DNA from: Tranquillimonas rosea
GTDB lineage: Bacteria > Pseudomonadota > Alphaproteobacteria > Rhodobacterales > Rhodobacteraceae
Reading direction: 5' to 3'
Assembly: GCF_900111315.1 (NCBI RefSeq)
Contig: NZ_FOGU01000006.1
Coordinates: forward strand, 1 to 64,000
Length of the DNA stretch: 64,000 nt
The notes under the pieces are model-generated. The model worked only from the letters and a program-made list of their open reading frames with translations, did not search any database and was not told the DNA's origin. Numbering within the stretch: the stretch's first letter is position 1; every line of letters begins with the position of its first letter. The translations under genes were made by a program, and so were the position numbers. Below are positions 56,798 to 64,000 of the stretch, piece by piece.

Positions 56798-57730
56798 ATG
56801 ACCGAGACGACGCTCGCCCTCGACACCGACTACGAAGCCCAGTTCGGCGACTATTTCGCGCTGCTCAAGCCGCGCGTGATGTCTCTGGTGGTGTTCACCG
56901 CGCTGGTCGGGCTTCTGGTGGCGCCGACGGGCGTGCACCCGATGATCGGCTTCGCCTCGATCCTGTTCATCGCCGTGGGCGCGGGCGCCTCGGGCGCGCT
57001 GAACATGTGGTGGGACGCCGACATCGACGGCGTCATGCGCCGCACCGCCAAGCGGCCGGTGCCCTCGGGCCGTGTACGGCCAGACGAGGCGCTGTCGATC
57101 GGGCTGGTCCTGTCCGTCTTCGCGGTGGTGATGCTGGCGCTGGCGGCGAACTGGGTGGCCGCGGCGCTGCTGGCCTTCACTATCTTCTTCTATGCCGTCG
57201 TCTACTCGATGTGGCTCAAGCGGTCGACGCCGCAGAACATCGTGATCGGCGGCGCGGCGGGCGCGTTCCCGCCGGTGATCGGCTGGGCGGTCGCCACGGG
57301 CGACCTGACCTCGCCGGCGGCGTGGGGCATGTTCGCGCTGATCTTCCTGTGGACGCCGCCGCATTTCTGGGCGCTGGCGCTGTTCATGCGCACCGACTAC
57401 GATGATGCACGGGTGCCGATGCTGACGGTCACCCATGGCCGCCGGACCACGCGGGTGCATGTCCTGATCTACACGATCGTGCTGGCGCTCTTCGCGGTGG
57501 GTGTCGGCTTCACCCAGATCGGTGGGCCGGTCTACCTGACGGGCGCGGTGCTGATGAACGCCTGGTTCCTCAAGGGCGCCTGGCAGATCTTCCGCCGCGA
57601 CGAGACGATGGCCGAGGCCGATTCCTATGCCGTCGAAAAGGGCGTCTTCAAGTTTTCGCTGTGGTACCTGTTCCTGCATTTCGGCGCGCTCCTGGTCGAT
57701 GCCAGCCTGCGCGCCGCGGGGGTGATCTGA
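56798..57730 (+). CDS. ctaB: Heme o synthase (protoheme IX farnesyltransferase)
   Basis: A 310-residue UbiA-family integral membrane prenyltransferase that attaches farnesyl to heme b on the way to heme a for the oxidase. The first acidic motif NMWWDADIDGVMRRTAKRP (about 68-87) holds the Mg-binding Asp residues. The second region is TPPHFWALALFMRTDYDDARVPML (about 186-210). About eight to nine membrane helices are expected. The stop overlaps the next gene by one base (TGATG). Confidence 0.95.
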   Translation: MTETTLALDTDYEAQFGDYFALLKPRVMSLVVFTALVGLLVAPTGVHPMIGFASILFIAVGAGASGALNMWWDADIDGVMRRTAKRPVPSGRVRPDEALSIGLVLSVFAVVMLALAANWVAAALLAFTIFFYAVVYSMWLKRSTPQNIVIGGAAGAFPPVIGWAVATGDLTSPAAWGMFALIFLWTPPHFWALALFMRTDYDDARVPMLTVTHGRRTTRVHVLIYTIVLALFAVGVGFTQIGGPVYLTGAVLMNAWFLKGAWQIFRRDETMAEADSYAVEKGVFKFSLWYLFLHFGALLVDASLRAAGVI

Positions 57731-57906
57731 TGGCCTTTCGCACCTTGCACGACCTGCACACGCGGCGGATGTCGCGGAATGTCGGACTGGGCGTCACGCT
57801 GGGCGCGCTGATCCTGGTGATCTTCGGCATGACCTACGTGAAGGTCTCGGCGATCCCGACCGATGCCGGCCCCGCCGGCGAGGCCCGCCAGGAGGCCGCC
57901 GGATGA
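57730..57906 (+). CDS. coxF: Small membrane protein CoxF-like
   Basis: A 58-residue protein with one membrane helix (about 19-40, GLGVTLGALILVIFGMTYVKV) and a cytoplasmic N-terminus (MAFRTLHDLHTRRMSRN). It lies between ctaB and ctaG, sharing one base with ctaB and four with ctaG, as the short CoxF protein does in many alphaproteobacterial oxidase operons. It has no catalytic motif; a helper role in oxidase assembly is inferred from position. Confidence 0.75.
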   Translation: MAFRTLHDLHTRRMSRNVGLGVTLGALILVIFGMTYVKVSAIPTDAGPAGEARQEAAG

Positions 57907-58484
57907 GCCTCGGCGCGCCCCAGAAGACCGCGCTGCAGATGGTCGGCGTCGCCACCTTCATGGGGGCGATGGGCTTTGCCGCGGTGCCGCTCTACGACCT
58001 GTTCTGCCGCGTCACGGGATATGGCGGCGCGCCCGGCACCGCCACCGCGGCCTCGGCCGACGTGCTGGACCAGACGATCAAGGTCCGCTTCGACGCCTCG
58101 CGCGAACGCGGCATGCCGTGGGAGTTCACGCCCCAGCAGCGCGAGATGGAGCTGAAGATCGGCGAGACGGGCCTGGCCTTCTACGAGGCCTACAACCCGA
58201 CGGACCGCGTCGTCGCCGGGCAGGCCAGCTACAACGTCGCGCCGTTCGACGCGGGCGGCTTCTTCTCGAAGATCGACTGCTTCTGCTTCACCCAGCAGGT
58301 GCTGCAGCCGGGCGAGCGGGTGCAGATGCCGGTGACGTTCTTCGTCGATCCCGAAATCGTCGACGACCGCGACGCGAAGTTTGTGAACACGATCACCCTG
58401 TCGTACACGTTCTATGAAATCGACGTGCCCGAAACCGAGCAGGCGGCGCTGGCCCCGGCCGGTTCCGGCACCGACGTCAACTGA
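57903..58484 (+). CDS. ctaG: Cytochrome c oxidase copper chaperone CtaG (Cox11)
   Basis: A 193-residue protein with one N-terminal membrane helix (about 12-32) and a periplasmic beta domain. The copper site CFCF has C126 and C128, and a further Cys at 35 lies after the helix. It delivers CuB to subunit I. Overlap with the CoxF gene is four bases (ATGA), so they are coupled. A 23-base gap precedes coxC. Confidence 0.94.
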   Translation: MSLGAPQKTALQMVGVATFMGAMGFAAVPLYDLFCRVTGYGGAPGTATAASADVLDQTIKVRFDASRERGMPWEFTPQQREMELKIGETGLAFYEAYNPTDRVVAGQASYNVAPFDAGGFFSKIDCFCFTQQVLQPGERVQMPVTFFVDPEIVDDRDAKFVNTITLSYTFYEIDVPETEQAALAPAGSGTDVN

Positions 58485-58507
58485 GAGCCTCCGAGGATCC
58501 GCAAGCG

Positions 58508-59299
58508 ATGGCGCACGAAAAGAACCACGATTATCACATCCTGCAACCGTCGATCTGGCCGTTCCTGTCGGCCGTCGGAGCCTTCGTCATGCTGTTCGGC
58601 GGCGTGCTGTGGATGCACGGCATGGGCTTCTGGCTGTTCCTGATCGGCCTCGCGCTTGTCCTCTACTGCATGTTCGCCTGGTGGTCGGACGTCATCGGCG
58701 AGTCGACCCAGGGCGATCACACGCCCGTCGTGCGCATCGGCCTGCGCTATGGCTTCATCATGTTCATCATGTCCGAGGTCATGTTCTTCGCCGCGTGGTT
58801 CTGGAGCTTCTTCAAGCACGCCATGTACCCGATGGAGAGCTTCTCGGAAGGCACCTGGCCGCCGCCGTCGATCGAGACCTTCGACCCTTGGCACCTGCCG
58901 CTGATCAACACCCTGATCCTGCTGTGTTCGGGCGCGGCCGCGACCTGGGCGCACCACGCGCTGGTTCACGAGAACAACCGCAAGGACATGGGGTTCGGCC
59001 TGCTGATCGCGATCGGCCTCGGCGTGATTTTCACGGTGTTCCAAGCCTACGAGTACAGCCACGCCGCCTTCGGCTTCTCGGGCAACATCTACGGCGCGAA
59101 CTTCTTCATGGCGACCGGCTTTCACGGGGCGCACGTGATCATCGGGACGGTCTTCCTGTTCGTCTGCTACCTGCGCCTGCGGATGGGGCATTTCACGCCC
59201 GACAAGCATGTCGGTTTCGAGGCCGCGGCCTGGTACTGGCACTTCGTCGACGTGGTCTGGCTGTTCCTGTTCGCCTCGATCTACATCTGGGGCAGCTGA
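58508..59299 (+). CDS. coxC: Cytochrome c oxidase subunit III
   Basis: A 263-residue seven-helix subunit of aa3 oxidase, beginning [18 protein letters not shown], with the Glu-containing [17 protein letters not shown] near 88-104. The [10 protein letters not shown] and [14 protein letters not shown] segments (about 182-221) are typical of CoxC, and the C-terminal helix ends [19 protein letters not shown]. It stabilises proton uptake. It ends the oxidase run; a dispersed repeat follows immediately. Confidence 0.95.
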   Translation: MAHEKNHDYHILQPSIWPFLSAVGAFVMLFGGVLWMHGMGFWLFLIGLALVLYCMFAWWSDVIGESTQGDHTPVVRIGLRYGFIMFIMSEVMFFAAWFWSFFKHAMYPMESFSEGTWPPPSIETFDPWHLPLINTLILLCSGAAATWAHHALVHENNRKDMGFGLLIAIGLGVIFTVFQAYEYSHAAFGFSGNIYGANFFMATGFHGAHVIIGTVFLFVCYLRLRMGHFTPDKHVGFEAAAWYWHFVDVVWLFLFASIYIWGS

Positions 59300-59300
59300 T

Positions 59301-59377
59301 CGCGCCTGCCGGCGCGACGCCTTCGGCGAGAGTATTTCTGCGAAGATGAAGAGGGGCGTGGGCTGGGGCCCGCGCCC
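59301..59377. repeat. Dispersed hairpin plus TATTTCTG element, copy B
   Basis: A hairpin CGCGCC-TGCC-GGCGCG (59301-59316) is followed by ACGCCTTCGGCG and GAGAGTATTTCTGCGAAGATGAAG (to 59353), then a longer dyad GGGCGTGGGC-TGGG-GCCCGCGCCC (59354-59377). The hairpin then TATTTCTG then GAAG layout matches the element at 16275-16325. It lies between coxC and the SURF1 gene. Confidence 0.6.
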
Positions 59378-59398
59378 TTCGTGCTTCGGAAGGACGCG

Positions 59399-60097
59399 AT
59401 GCTGAGACGTATGATCTTTCCGCTGGTGCTGGGGCTTGGCGGGTGTGCGCTGCTGATCGGGCTGGGCGTCTGGCAGGTGCAGCGGCTGGCCTGGAAGACC
59501 GGCGTGCTGGCCGAGATCGAGGCGCGGATCGACGCGCCGCCGCAGGAGATCCCGGCCGACCCGGATCCGACGGCCGACCGGTACCTGCCGGTCACCGTCG
59601 CGGGCGGCTTCGAGGGCGAGGCGCTGCGGGTGCTGGTGTCGCCGGGGAACGAGGGGCCGGGCTATCGCATCATCGGCGCGTTCGAGACCGAAGGCGGGCG
59701 GCGGATCATGGTGGATCGCGGCTTCGTCCCCGAGGACCGCAAGGACGCCGCGCGGCCGGGCGGCGCGGCGACGGTCACAGGCAATCTGCACTGGCCCGAC
59801 GAGACGGACGGGTTCACCCCCGATCCCGACCGCGCGGGCAATGTCTGGTTCGCCAGGAACGTGCCGCTGATGGCCGAGGCGCTGGAGACCGAGCCGGTGC
59901 TGGTCGTCGCACGGCAGGTCGACGGACCGGAGGCCGGGATCACGCCGCTTCCGGTCGGCACCGAGGGGATCCCGAACGATCACCTGGAATACGCGATCAC
60001 GTGGTTCTCGCTCGCGGTGATCTGGGCAGGGATGACAGGGCTGCTGCTGTGGCGTATCAGGCAGCGCGCGACGGCAGGAAACGGGCAGGGGCAATGA
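59399..60097 (+). CDS. SURF1 family oxidase assembly protein
   Basis: A 232-residue protein with membrane helices at both ends (about 5-24 and 201-221) and a periplasmic domain between. The N-terminal LGLGVWQVQRLAWKTGVL and the RIMVDRGFVPED segment are SURF1 features. It helps insert heme a into subunit I. The ATG at 59399 has GGAAGGA in front; an earlier GTG at 59381 lacks one. The stop overlaps thrC by four bases (ATGA). Confidence 0.9.
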   Translation: MLRRMIFPLVLGLGGCALLIGLGVWQVQRLAWKTGVLAEIEARIDAPPQEIPADPDPTADRYLPVTVAGGFEGEALRVLVSPGNEGPGYRIIGAFETEGGRRIMVDRGFVPEDRKDAARPGGAATVTGNLHWPDETDGFTPDPDRAGNVWFARNVPLMAEALETEPVLVVARQVDGPEAGITPLPVGTEGIPNDHLEYAITWFSLAVIWAGMTGLLLWRIRQRATAGNGQGQ

Positions 60098-61482
60098 ACT
60101 ACATCTCGACGCGGGGCCAGGCGCCGCATCTGGGCTTCGAGGAGACGATGCTGACCGGGCTTGCCCGGGACGGCGGGCTCTACGTGCCCGACACGATCCC
60201 GGCGATGTCGCAAGACGAGATCGCCGCGCTGGCGGGCGTCTCCTACGAGGAGGCGGCGTTTCGTGTGATGCGGCCGTTCCTGGACGAGATGATGCCCGAG
60301 GCCGACCTCAGGGCCTGCATCGCGCGGGCCTATGCGCCGTTTGGCCACGACGCGCGGGCGCCGCTGGTGCAGCTGGCGCCGGGGCATTTCCTGGCGGAAC
60401 TGTTCCACGGGCCCACGCTGGCCTTCAAGGACTTTGCCATGCAGCTGATCGGGCAGCTGTTCCAGTACTCGATGAAGCGCAAGGGCAGCCGGATCACCAT
60501 CGTCGGCGCGACCAGCGGCGACACCGGCAGCGCCGCGATCGAGGCGTTCCGGGGGCTCGACGCGGTGGATGTCTTCATCCTGTTCCCCAACGGCCGCGTC
60601 AGCGAGGTGCAGCGGCGGCAGATGACCACCGCGCCCGAGGCCAACGTGCACGCGCTGGCGCTGGACGGCGATTTCGACGATTGCCAGGCGGCGGTGAAGG
60701 ACATGTTCAACGACTTCGCCTTCCGCGACGCGGTCGGGCTGACGGCGGTGAACTCGATCAACTGGGCGCGGGTGCTGGCTCAGGTCGTCTACTACTTCAC
60801 TTCGGCGGTGGCGCTGGGGGCGCCGCACCGGCCGGTGGACTTCACCGTGCCCACGGGCAATTTCGGCGACATCTTCGCGGGCCACATCGCAAAGCGGATG
60901 GGCCTGCCGATCGGGCAGCTGGTGGTTGCCACCAACCGCAACGACATCCTGCACCGGACGCTCGAGACCGGGCGGCACGAAAAGCAGGGTGTAGCGCCGA
61001 CGATCAGCCCCTCGATGGACATCCAGGTCAGCTCGAACTTCGAGCGGGCGCTGTTCGAGGCCTATGACCGCGACGGTGCCGCCGTGGCGCAACTGATGGA
61101 CGAGCTGAAGGCGCAGGGCGGCTTCCCGGTCAGTCAGGGCGCGCTGCAGGCGCTGCGCGAGACCTACGCTTCGGGCCGGGCATCGGAGGACGAGACCGGC
61201 GCCACGATACGGGACATCGCCGCCCGCACCGGCGAGACGCTGTGCCCCCACTCCGCCGTGGGCGTGAAGGTGGCGCAGGAGCACCTGACCGAGCGGCCGA
61301 TGGTCACGCTCGCCACCGCGCATCCGGCGAAGTTCCCCGACGCCGTCGAGGCGGCCACCGGGCGGCGCCCGGCCCTTCCCAAGCGGATGGCCGATCTTTA
61401 TGAGAGACCGGAGCGCGTGACCGAGACACCGAACGATCTGGCCGCGCTGCAACGTCTGATAAAGGAGCGCCGCACCTCGTGA
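60094..61482 (+). CDS. thrC: Threonine synthase
   Basis: A 462-residue PLP enzyme making threonine from O-phosphohomoserine. The PLP lysine is K112 in PTLAFKDFAMQ, and phosphate contacts appear in TIVGATSGDTGSAAIEAF (about 135-152). The PTGNFGDIFAG segment is near 251. It starts by an ATGA overlap with the SURF1 gene and ends by a GTGA overlap with the M16 peptidase gene, so all three are translationally linked, a common Rhodobacteraceae arrangement. Confidence 0.95.
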   Translation: MNYISTRGQAPHLGFEETMLTGLARDGGLYVPDTIPAMSQDEIAALAGVSYEEAAFRVMRPFLDEMMPEADLRACIARAYAPFGHDARAPLVQLAPGHFLAELFHGPTLAFKDFAMQLIGQLFQYSMKRKGSRITIVGATSGDTGSAAIEAFRGLDAVDVFILFPNGRVSEVQRRQMTTAPEANVHALALDGDFDDCQAAVKDMFNDFAFRDAVGLTAVNSINWARVLAQVVYYFTSAVALGAPHRPVDFTVPTGNFGDIFAGHIAKRMGLPIGQLVVATNRNDILHRTLETGRHEKQGVAPTISPSMDIQVSSNFERALFEAYDRDGAAVAQLMDELKAQGGFPVSQGALQALRETYASGRASEDETGATIRDIAARTGETLCPHSAVGVKVAQEHLTERPMVTLATAHPAKFPDAVEAATGRRPALPKRMADLYERPERVTETPNDLAALQRLIKERRTS

Positions 61483-62741
61483 CCGTGCAATTCCACACCC
61501 TGTCGAACGGCCTGCGTATCGTGACCGAGCACATGCCGGGCCTGAAATCCGCGACGATCGGGGTCTGGGTGACGGCCGGCGGACGGCACGAGCGGGCCGA
61601 CCAGAACGGCGTGGCGCATTTCCTCGAACACATGGCGTTCAAGGGCACCAAGCGACGCAGCGCGCTGCAGATCGCCGAGGAGATCGAGGATGTCGGCGGT
61701 TACATGAACGCCTATACCTCGCGCGAGATGACGGCCTATTACGCCCGCGTGCTTGAGCCCGATGTGCCGCTGGCGCTGGACGTGGTGGCGGACATCGTGC
61801 TGAATCCGGTGTTCCACGCCGACGAGATCGAGAACGAGCGCGACGTGATCCTGTCCGAGATCGGGCAGTCGCTGGATACGCCGGACGACATCATCTTCGA
61901 CTGGCTGCAGGAGGTCGCCTATCCCGAGCAGCCGCTGGGCCGGTCGATCCTCGGCCCCGCCACGCGGGTCGAGAACTTCACCCGTGCCGATCTCGAGCGG
62001 TTCGTGTCGGAGCGGTATGCGCCGGGCGAGATGATCCTGGCGGCGGCGGGCGCGGTCGACCACGACGCGATCGTGGCCGAGGCCGAGCGGTTGTTCGGCC
62101 ACCTGGAGCCGCGACCCTCGGCGCCGGTGGAGCCGGCGCGTTTCGTGGGCGGTGAGCGGCGCGAGACCCGCAAGCTCGAACAGGTGCATTTCGCGCTGGC
62201 ACTGGATTCGCCGGGGTATCTCGACGAGGACCTCTACACCGCGCAGATCTACGCCACGGCGATGGGCGGCGGCATGTCCTCGCGCCTGTTCCAGGAGGTC
62301 CGCGAGCGGCGCGGGCTTTGCTATACCGTGTTCGCACAGGCCGGCTCGTACGCCGACGCGGGGCTGATGACGATCTATGCGGGCACCTCTCCGGACCGGA
62401 TCGGCGGGCTCGTCGATCTGACGGTGGACGAGCTGCGCCGCGCGGCCGACGACCTGAGCGAGCCCGAGATCGCGCGGGCGCGGGCGCAGATGAAGGCCGG
62501 TCTGCTGATCGGGCTGGAAAGCCCGTCGGGACGGGCGGAGCGACTGGCGCGCGTGCTGTCGATCTGGGGCCGGGTGCCGGCGTTGGACGAGACCGTAGCG
62601 CGCATCGACTCCGTCACCTGCGACGATGTGCGCGCCTTTGCCGGGCGGATCGCCGGGCAGGGCAACGCGGCGCTGGCGCTCTACGGTCCGGCCGAGAACG
62701 CGCCGGGGCTGGAGGCGCTGACCGGACGGCTCGCTGCCTGA
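61479..62741 (+). CDS. M16-family zinc peptidase (processing-peptidase-like)
   Basis: A 420-residue M16B peptidase. The inverted zinc motif HFLEH is H47-H51 (GVAHFLEHMAFKGT), with the distal Glu in NERDVILSEI near 124-133. The C-terminal half contains RERRGLCYTVFAQ, part of the second domain. It is related to mitochondrial processing peptidase. A GTG start overlaps the thrC stop. Its stop overlaps the next gene's start (TGATG). Confidence 0.92.
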   Translation: MTVQFHTLSNGLRIVTEHMPGLKSATIGVWVTAGGRHERADQNGVAHFLEHMAFKGTKRRSALQIAEEIEDVGGYMNAYTSREMTAYYARVLEPDVPLALDVVADIVLNPVFHADEIENERDVILSEIGQSLDTPDDIIFDWLQEVAYPEQPLGRSILGPATRVENFTRADLERFVSERYAPGEMILAAAGAVDHDAIVAEAERLFGHLEPRPSAPVEPARFVGGERRETRKLEQVHFALALDSPGYLDEDLYTAQIYATAMGGGMSSRLFQEVRERRGLCYTVFAQAGSYADAGLMTIYAGTSPDRIGGLVDLTVDELRRAADDLSEPEIARARAQMKAGLLIGLESPSGRAERLARVLSIWGRVPALDETVARIDSVTCDDVRAFAGRIAGQGNAALALYGPAENAPGLEALTGRLAA

Positions 62742-63325
62742 TGCTGTCCACGCGGCGCCGTGTCCGTATCGAGACGGAGCGGATGACGCTGCGTCCGCCG
62801 CAGCACGGCGATTTCCGCCCCTGGGCGACCCTGCGGGAAGAGAGCGAGAGCTTTCTCGTCCCGTGGGAGCCGACCTGGGCCGCCGATCACCTGACGCGAA
62901 AGAGCTTTACCAACCGGGTCTACTGGGCACAGCGGACGATCGGCAACGGCACGGCGCTGCCGCTGTTCCTGGTGCGTCGCGCGGACCAGTCGTTCCTGGG
63001 GGCGATCACGCTCGACAATATCCGCCGGGGGCCGGCGCAGGCGGGGACGCTGGGATATTGGATCGGCGCCCCCTTCGCGCGGCAGGGCTACATGTCGGAG
63101 GCGATCGCCGCCGTCGTGCACCATGCCTTCCAGACGCTCGACCTGAGCCGGATCGAGGCCGCCTGTCTGGCCGAGAACTCGGCCTCGCGCGGGGTGCTCG
63201 AGGGTTGCGGGTTCAAGTATGAGGGCGTTGCGCAGAGCTATCTGCAGATCAACGGCCGCTGGCGGAACCATGTGCTTTACGCCAACCTGCGCAGCGACCG
63301 GCGCGGGCGGACGGGGACGGGCTGA
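62741..63325 (+). CDS. GNAT N-acetyltransferase (RimJ/RimL type)
   Basis: A 194-residue acetyltransferase with the RimJ/L layout: ETERMTLRPPQHGDF near 11-25, LGYWIGAPFARQGYMSEAI near 102-120 (acetyl-CoA loop) and LAENSASRGVLEGCGFKYEG near 138-157. Most such enzymes modify ribosomal protein N-termini. It is coupled to the M16 peptidase by TGATG. No other gene follows for 118 bases. Confidence 0.88.
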   Translation: MLSTRRRVRIETERMTLRPPQHGDFRPWATLREESESFLVPWEPTWAADHLTRKSFTNRVYWAQRTIGNGTALPLFLVRRADQSFLGAITLDNIRRGPAQAGTLGYWIGAPFARQGYMSEAIAAVVHHAFQTLDLSRIEAACLAENSASRGVLEGCGFKYEGVAQSYLQINGRWRNHVLYANLRSDRRGRTGTG

Positions 63326-63443
63326 GTGCCCGCGAAACGGGCGGGGCCGCGACCTTAGGTCCTGCCTGCGGGATTGTGAACGGCTTCGGGGGTGACTTGG
63401 GGTCAACGCCCCGTAGGCTTGGCACACAACAGGAGGTGTGCCC

Positions 63444-64000
63444 ATGTTCCGCTGTCTTGCCGTCCTCTGCGCGGCACTCGCCGCGATGCCCGCCGTGGCG
63501 CAGGACGACCGTCGCCCCAGCCATTGCATCGCCATCGCCGACGCGACGCCGGGGATGCAATACCTGCACAAGGCATCGTGGACGGAACCGGTGCCCGAGC
63601 AGTCGGTGCGCATCAACTATATCGACCACGCCAGTTTCCTGATCCAGACCGAGGACGGGCTGAGCGCGGTGACTGACTATACCGGCTATCTCGGGCAGAC
63701 GGACCACGTGCCGGACGTGGCCACGATGAACCATGCCCATTCCAGCCACTGGACCGCGCAGCCCGACGAGCGGATTCCGAATGTCCTGAAAGGATGGGGC
63801 AACGGCTATGAGCCGAACGAGCATTGGCTGGATCTCGGCGGCATGCTGATCCGGAACGTGCCGACGGACATCCGCTCGGCCTATTCGGAAGGGACCGAGA
63901 AATACGGCAACTCGATCTTCGTGTTCGAGACGGCGGGCCTGTGCATCGGGCATCTGGGCCACCTGCACCACGAGCCCGACGAGATGCAGTATGCCTCGCT
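63444..64000 (+). CDS. Metallo-beta-lactamase-fold hydrolase, secreted, partial
   Basis: A signal peptide (MFRCLAVLCAALAAMPAVAQ) is followed by a mature domain with DHASFLIQTEDG and NHAHSSHWTAQP, a variant HxHxxH-type metal site, and ICIGHLGHLHHEPDE near the right edge. It resembles UlaG-like MBL-fold proteins. At least 185 codons are seen and the gene continues beyond the window. AGGAGGTG precedes the ATG. Substrate is unknown. Confidence 0.75.
   Translation, partial: MFRCLAVLCAALAAMPAVAQDDRRPSHCIAIADATPGMQYLHKASWTEPVPEQSVRINYIDHASFLIQTEDGLSAVTDYTGYLGQTDHVPDVATMNHAHSSHWTAQPDERIPNVLKGWGNGYEPNEHWLDLGGMLIRNVPTDIRSAYSEGTEKYGNSIFVFETAGLCIGHLGHLHHEPDEMQYAS

Overview
The window is a contiguous, gene-dense, G+C-rich bacterial chromosome segment. 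Everything points to an alphaproteobacterium of the Rhodobacteraceae (Roseobacter/Rhodobacter group): the ctaC-ctaB-ctaG-ctaE-SURF1-thrC-M16 protease order, tol-pal running into tilS and ftsH, a Tad pilus locus with a Flp pilin carrying the DEDGAVTVDW signature, and the small lineage-typical proteins between the large genes. No rRNA, tRNA, CRISPR, prophage or insertion sequence was seen. Both window edges cut genes: glyA on the left and a metallo-beta-lactamase-fold protein on the right.

Layout. 1-6.9 kb: glyA (partial), nadK, a DUF4396 membrane protein, prpE, maeB and two tandem DUF3072 genes. 7.0-10.9 kb: nucleoside salvage operon cdd-deoA-deoB-add. 11.4-14.8 kb: glycine betaine/proline ABC transporter proVWX (minus strand). 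15.2-19.5 kb: fasciclin protein, C4 zinc-finger protein, two MFS transporters, msrA. 19.6-29.3 kb: ybgC-tolQRAB-pal-cpoB-tilS-ftsH. 29.4-34.8 kb: MOSC protein, a 24-residue ORF, folD, the DNA-damage pair pdeM plus Lhr-type helicase, and a guanidinium exporter preceded by a guanidine-II (mini-ykkC) riboswitch. 34.9-46.8 kb: a complete minus-strand Tad/Flp pilus assembly locus (flp, cpaB, rcpA, OmpA protein, cpaE, cpaF, tadB, tadC, two TPR lipoproteins, cpaA, AAA ATPase). 47.1-55.7 kb: lytic transglycosylase, GNAT, 3-oxoacid CoA-transferase subunits, topA, dprA, tldD. 55.9-64.0 kb: cytochrome aa3 oxidase assembly operon, thrC, M16 peptidase, GNAT, MBL-fold protein.

The window is mostly core metabolism and envelope machinery, so the interest lies in the non-coding and very short elements. 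The clearest is the riboswitch at 34792-34840: two hairpins with ACGG and ACGA loops ahead of gdx. Others are TTAA-N7-TTAA type CtrA boxes before pal and dprA and a weaker one by flp, a 14-bp palindrome before prpE, an 11-bp helically phased tandem repeat between topA and the CoA-transferase genes, a 13-bp stem-loop and an intrinsic terminator that split the Tad transcript, a dispersed hairpin plus TATTTCTG element present twice, and a 24-codon ORF with its own ribosome site and T8 terminator.

No previously undescribed multi-gene system was recognised. All functional statements come from reading motifs by eye; no database search was run.
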